Below the pieces are notes generated by a model. The model did no database searches and was not told the DNA's origin. It saw only the letters and a list, made by a program, of their open reading frames with translations. 8,753 nucleotides of DNA from Chloroflexota bacterium (GTDB lineage Bacteria; Chloroflexota; Ktedonobacteria; Ktedonobacterales; Ktedonobacteraceae), in contig VBHI01000232.1 of assembly GCA_005881495.1 (NCBI GenBank), forward strand, positions 1 to 8,753, read 5' to 3'. Shown here piece after piece: positions 5,891 to 8,753 of the stretch; positions within the stretch are counted from its first letter, which is position 1; the number at the start of each line of letters is the position of its first letter. The translations under genes were made by a program, and so were the position numbers.

Positions 5891-6675
5891 AGCGCATCTC
5901 CTTCTTCGTCCTGGGTCAGCGGCAGCGTATCCGCAAACGGCAAATAGCCGCCGTCCTGACGAGTACGGATCTGGATCTCCATGATCCGAATCGCATCATC
6001 AATAGACTGAACCATCTTGCGGGCCTGCTCTGCATCGACGGCATGACCCTGATCGTCATGGAGTTTGGCTTGGAGTACGTAGAGTCTTCGCCAGGTCTTG
6101 GCTTTGAGCAGATTGCTGTAATGAGGAACCAGATACCGGCAATTGGCACAGATTCCCCGGTTGTCAGGGCGGACGCAGGTGCCAGCGCTGCAAAATCCGA
6201 GGACGGTGGGCCCAATCAGGCCGCAGCGCTCAAATTGTTTGTGCAACGCCTCATCCATTTGCTCTAACGTGTGTGGAGAGGGGGCTTGGAGATATGAGCG
6301 TCCTTGATCTGAAGAAAGCTGTGGTTGGATCTCAAACAGGAGTGCCAGCAATTGGGCAACCGGTAAGCGGCTGTAGTAGGCAGTCGCTTCAGGGATGGTC
6401 AGCGCCTGGGAAGAGCCTTCCAGCCTCACCCGATGGTGCAAGAGGTAAGCAATCGCCTCTGCCGGGATGTTCAGGGCCGTTCTTGCGTGCGTGGCGAGGA
6501 CGTGTCGGAGGAGATGGGGAGCAATACGGATCGGGTCGCCTGCTCTCGTAGTAAGGGTCAGGCCGTGGAAAAGAAAACGTAGCAACTGAGCAACATCCTG
6601 CGCATTGAAGTGGCCAAGACGTCCATCTGGGGATGCCGCCCATTGAAAAAAGTATGGCTCAGCGACCAAATCATC
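5887..6675 (-). pseudogene. Tyrosine recombinase (Tn554 TnpB-like), N-terminus removed by IS256
   Basis: The host reading frame begins exactly at the IS256 border (GAT 6675-6673) and runs to TGA 5887-5889. Counting from TTG 6669, it keeps the catalytic HxxR box IAPHLLRHVLATHA (H52, R55), the later His (LLHHR, H78/H79) and the nucleophile Tyr in EATAYYSRLP (Y98 or Y99). After these comes a cysteine cluster, LGFCSAGTC and GICANCRYLVPHY (C160, C165, C174, C177, H183), and a helical tail. A C-terminal Cys-rich extension after the catalytic domain is a mark of large transposon recombinases rather than XerC/D. Missing are the core-binding domain and the first catalytic Arg, so the remnant cannot recombine DNA. 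The frame continues into the IS256 repeat (reading EGYAT), but no good start lies there. Confidence 0.75.
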
Positions 6676-6701
6676 GGTAGCGTATCCTTCTCTAAGGGTT
6701 G
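6676..6701. repeat. IS256-type terminal inverted repeat (left)
   Basis: This repeat matches the inverted complement of 8144-8169 at 25 of 26 positions and contains the transposase stop codon. Confidence 0.9.
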
Positions 6702-8050
6702 CTGTTCAGCAGATCAAAAGCAAGAGAGTGAGAGGCCTCCCACCAACTGGTCTTGGTCCACTGAGCATTGAGACGAGTCACCTGGATATAAACTGCCACC
6801 TCGGTTCCCCTGGGGCTACTGAAACAGCCGACTTGCCGCAATTTGCGCCGCAATTCGCGGTTGGTACGTTCCAATAGGGAGGTCGTGCGCACCACTTCGC
6901 GCGCCATGCCCTCCAACGAAGAGTAGCGGATGGTCTGCTCAAACTCCCGCTCAAAGGTGGCCACTGCCTGTGGCTGCATGACCCGCCAGCGCTCTGCGAA
7001 GATGGCGAGTCTGGCTCGTGCCTCTGATGCACTCATGGCTTGATAGACCGCCGCAGCTTGCTCCAAGAACTGCTTTTTCCCCTCGCGATCTAAGCCAATG
7101 CACTTGTCGACTTCCATTGCGCAACTGGTGGAAGATACAGCGCTGTTGGACCAAGGCGGAGCCATAAATGTAGTCCAGGGTTTGCTCCAGCCCTTCACTC
7201 CCATCACGCACAATGGCCTGCAGCCCCGTTTCTAGCTTCACCCCGCGCTCCCACAAGCGTTGCACCAGTCGTTCCCAGGCAGCCTGGTCTTCTTGCTCGG
7301 CTACTTCCCAATCCAGGATGTGCCGTCTGCCGCTCCCATCTGTCCACAGGCCCAGGGCGATCAGCACCACCATGCGTTTGCCCCTGGTGCGGTGACGCTT
7401 GCGCTTGCGGCGATCCTCGTAGAGACTGTCCTGCTGGGTCTGCATGCTGAGCCAGATGCCATCGAATTGCACCACGGCAGGCACCTCGCTGATGGGTTCG
7501 CGATGCACGTGCGCGAGCCGCGCTTCCAGTTGATTGATGCGCTCATTGATGGTACGCAGTCCCACGCTTGCTCCTAAGGTGACGGCCCATTCCTGTGCTC
7601 TCGTTGGCGTAAACTGCGCGACAAGCCACTGCCAAAGATCGCGCGCTGGGGTGCATCGAGCCAGAAGCGCTGATACTTCTCTAAGATGGCAAAGTGCGCC
7701 ACCACGTCGTGCGCACAGCGCTGGCATTCCAGCATCGGCACCCGGACCTCATCCAGGTGCCCCCATCCGGTTTCCAGACGGCGGCGGTAATGGCCGTCGC
7801 GGATGAACTGGTTGGCATCGCTGCAGCCACAGTGAGCGCACTGCCAGTCAATCGGACGTGCCTGGCTACTGATCCGACGCGGACTGCGCTTCGCCCGTCC
7901 CAGCTTGGTCGTGACTTCCTGTTCCAGAAACTCCTGGAGGACCAAGGTCATCCCATCGATGATGACCTGCTGCATCTGGCTTTCAATGGCTTGGAGAATC
8001 GCTCGACGCTCCTCTGCCTTTAGCTTTCCTGCTGAAAACGCTATACTCAT
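6692..8050 (-). pseudogene. IS256/Mutator-type transposase with two frameshifts
   Basis: The start ATG 8050 is preceded by AAGGAG 11 bases upstream. The first frame has a helical N-terminus (MQQVIIDGMTLVLQEFLEQE), a CxxC pair in CAHCGCSD, another in ECQRCAHDVV, and EKYQRFWLD. A one-base shift near 7600-7615 leads to the frame with TLGASVGLRTINERINQLE, the first Asp in VQFDGIWLSMQ, WERLVQRLWERGVKLETG, the second Asp in IVRDGSEGLEQTLDYIYG, and QQRCIFHQLRN, which resembles the family's C-x2-H motif. A second shift near 7115-7125 moves to the last frame, with DKCIGLDREGKKQF, AIFAERWRVM and the catalytic Glu in SLLERTNRELRRKLRQVGCF. This ends at TAG 6692-6694. All three catalytic residues survive, but not in one frame, so the copy is dead unless recoded. 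A restored protein would be about 450 residues, somewhat longer than typical IS256 transposases. Confidence 0.85.
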
Positions 8051-8143
8051 ACTGCTGAAGACTCCTTGTGCTGAACGTGTTTGCTATAACTACTTCACAC
8101 AAGGAAACTCTTCAGTCCTCTTTTTTGTTCCCCACCTTATTTC

Positions 8144-8169
8144 CAACCCTTAGAGAGGGATACGCTACC
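8144..8169. repeat. IS256-type terminal inverted repeat (right)
   Basis: This is the partner of 6676-6701 (25/26). Its last base, C8169, supplies the G of the TAG that now ends the neighbouring reductase gene. Confidence 0.9.
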
Positions 8170-8480
8170 TAGGACTTCACGTTCCTCCCGTACTTGGCGC
8201 GGAACTTCTCAAGGACCTGGTCGAGCTGCGGTCGGTCGGTGAGAAAACGGGGGCTCGCGGTGAGCACCTTACCACGAGCTGTCAGGCGGAGGGAAGGTCG
8301 CTTGCGCAGGTTTTTGTACCACTCGGTATCTGAACCCCTCACCGGGATCAGATAGAGCTTGTCGCCTTCCAGGGCGAACCACACGGGGTAGGTAAGGGAT
8401 CGACCGGACGTTCGACCGGTCACGGTGATCTCGAGTTCATTGCTGCTCTGCAGGGCGGTGCGAAAATCTGTCTGTGCCAT
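8169..8480 (-). CDS. Deazaflavin (F420)-dependent nitroreductase-like protein, C-terminally truncated
   Basis: The start ATG 8480 has AAAGGAG six bases upstream. The 103 residues carry the split-barrel pattern of the deazaflavin-dependent nitroreductase (DUF385/Ddn-like) group: ELEITVTGRTSGRSLTYPVW (15-34), EGDKLYLIPVRGSDTEWYKN (38-57), then NLRKRPSLRLTARGK. Known members bind F420 or FMN and reduce quinones, nitro compounds or unsaturated bonds; a flavin pyridoxamine-oxidase-like role is an alternative. The last residues LEKFRAKYGRNVKS stop abruptly at the IS256 border. From memory of the family, the chain should go on for roughly 12-15 residues (an R/YYPKxDVAVxV-like end). The TAG (8171-8169) uses the IS terminal base. 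The cofactor pocket is mostly kept, so partial function is possible. Confidence 0.7.
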   Translation of the reverse strand: MAQTDFRTALQSSNELEITVTGRTSGRSLTYPVWFALEGDKLYLIPVRGSDTEWYKNLRKRPSLRLTARGKVLTASPRFLTDRPQLDQVLEKFRAKYGRNVKS

Positions 8481-8525
8481 AGAGGTCTCCTTTGTGCATG
8501 TACCCGCTGTTGAGTGATACAACCG

Positions 8526-8562
8526 AGTCGTGAGCCATGCGAACCTCCGATGGCTCACGACT
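8526..8562. repeat. 13-bp perfect inverted repeat, 11-bp spacer
   Basis: The arms agtcgtgagccat (8526-8538) and atggctcacgact (8550-8562) are exact complements. It lies 45 bp upstream of the reductase start and about 95 bp beyond the dehydrogenase stop (both genes on the minus strand). On the minus strand no T-run follows the second arm, so an intrinsic terminator is unlikely. A dimeric-regulator operator or an RNA hairpin in the reductase leader fits better. Confidence 0.6.
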
Positions 8563-8656
8563 GCTCACCATTCGCGTCAAGTGCTCACTTTTCGGATCTG
8601 GCTCAACTTTGGTGATTCGAACTCATCGTTTGTTGATTGAAGAATAACTCTGGTCT

Positions 8657-8753
8657 CTACGGAAGCATCATCACTTTGATGGCTTGACGCGTATCCATCG
8701 CCGCGTATCCGGCAGGAACCCCATCAAGATCGACTGTCATGTCGAGGACGGGT
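8657..8753 (-). CDS. Zinc-type alcohol dehydrogenase, C-terminal end (5' end outside window)
   Basis: The minus-strand frame gives 31 residues, LDMTVDLDGVPAGYAAMDTR then QAIKVMMLP, ending at TAG 8657-8659. The pattern (strand, then LDxVPxGYxAMDxRxAIKVMLxP) is the usual C-terminus of medium-chain dehydrogenases of the glutathione-independent formaldehyde dehydrogenase or threonine dehydrogenase-like type, where this helix-strand closes the Rossmann-flanking catalytic domain. The zinc ligands and the GxGxxG loop are outside the window, so substrate cannot be told. The reductase gene lies downstream on the same strand after a 176-bp gap, probably with its own promoter. Confidence 0.75.
   Translation of the reverse strand, partial: PVLDMTVDLDGVPAGYAAMDTRQAIKVMMLP

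Larger units (their letters stand above)
6676..8169 (-). mobile_element. IS256-family insertion sequence, complete ends, inactive
   Basis: The 1494-bp element is bounded by 26-bp inverted repeats at 6676-6701 and 8144-8169, both beginning GGTAGCGTATCC when read inward, with a single mismatch at repeat position 13. The transposase is read from right to left and its stop at 6692-6694 lies in the left repeat. The flanking octamers are aaatcatc and taggactt, so there is no target duplication, although this family normally makes 8-9 bp ones. The left flank cuts a recombinase gene and the right flank cuts a reductase gene, so the element marks a deletion or recombination junction. Confidence 0.9.

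Noticed and set aside
418..8169. Composite transposon formed by the insertion sequences
   Set aside because: The three elements belong to different families (IS1, IS4, IS256) with different end sequences, so they cannot act as paired ends of one unit.
1..8753. CRISPR arrays, tRNA or rRNA genes, replication origins
   Set aside because: No regularly spaced repeats, cloverleaf-like or rRNA-like sequence, or clustered iterons or DnaA boxes were seen on reading both strands.

Overview
The window looks like an accessory, insertion-sequence-rich stretch of a chromosome from a member of the Chloroflexota, most likely a Ktedonobacter-like soil bacterium. That placement is an inference from remembered protein flavour: IS1-, IS4- and IS256-type transposases of this kind, a ClpX-type zinc-finger small protein, a deazaflavin-type reductase, and a Tn554-like recombinase and helper pair. 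No rRNA, tRNA or other taxonomic marker is present. About half of the window is mobile DNA, and all three transposase genes are broken.

Layout from left to right. (1) The end of an alpha/beta hydrolase gene (+), then a convergent membrane-protein remnant (-). (2) A complete but dead IS1-family element at 418-1234, with 25-bp terminal repeats (20/25 matching). It cuts off the membrane-protein gene on its left and a SNF2/RapA-type helicase gene on its right. (3) The helicase remnant (+) to 1682, then a 59-residue ClpX-type zinc-finger protein (+, 1760-1939). (4) A large IS4-superfamily transposase pseudogene (-, 1965-3883) with about four frameshifts. (5) An unrecognised basic protein (3932-4393, -) behind a SUKH (SMI1/KNR4) immunity-type protein (4456-5202, -). 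(6) A Tn554-like pair on the same strand: a tyrosine recombinase lacking its N-terminus (5887-6675) and, coupled by a 4-bp ATGA overlap, a coiled-coil TnpC-like protein (5348-5890). (7) A complete but frameshifted IS256-family element at 6676-8169 with 26-bp repeats (25/26 matching), which removes the recombinase N-terminus on one side and the reductase C-terminus on the other. (8) A deazaflavin/PNPOx-fold reductase (-), a 13-bp perfect inverted repeat, and the last 31 codons of a zinc-type alcohol dehydrogenase (-).

The most consistent signal is structural. Both IS elements whose ends can be fixed lie exactly at junctions between unrelated truncated genes and have no target-site duplication. 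The region therefore seems to have been shortened by IS-mediated deletion or recombination rather than by simple insertion. The order recombinase, tnpC-like, SUKH, unknown gene, all on the minus strand, suggests the last two were cargo of a Tn554-like element; this is inference. I see no CRISPR array, RNA gene or convincing complete new defence system.
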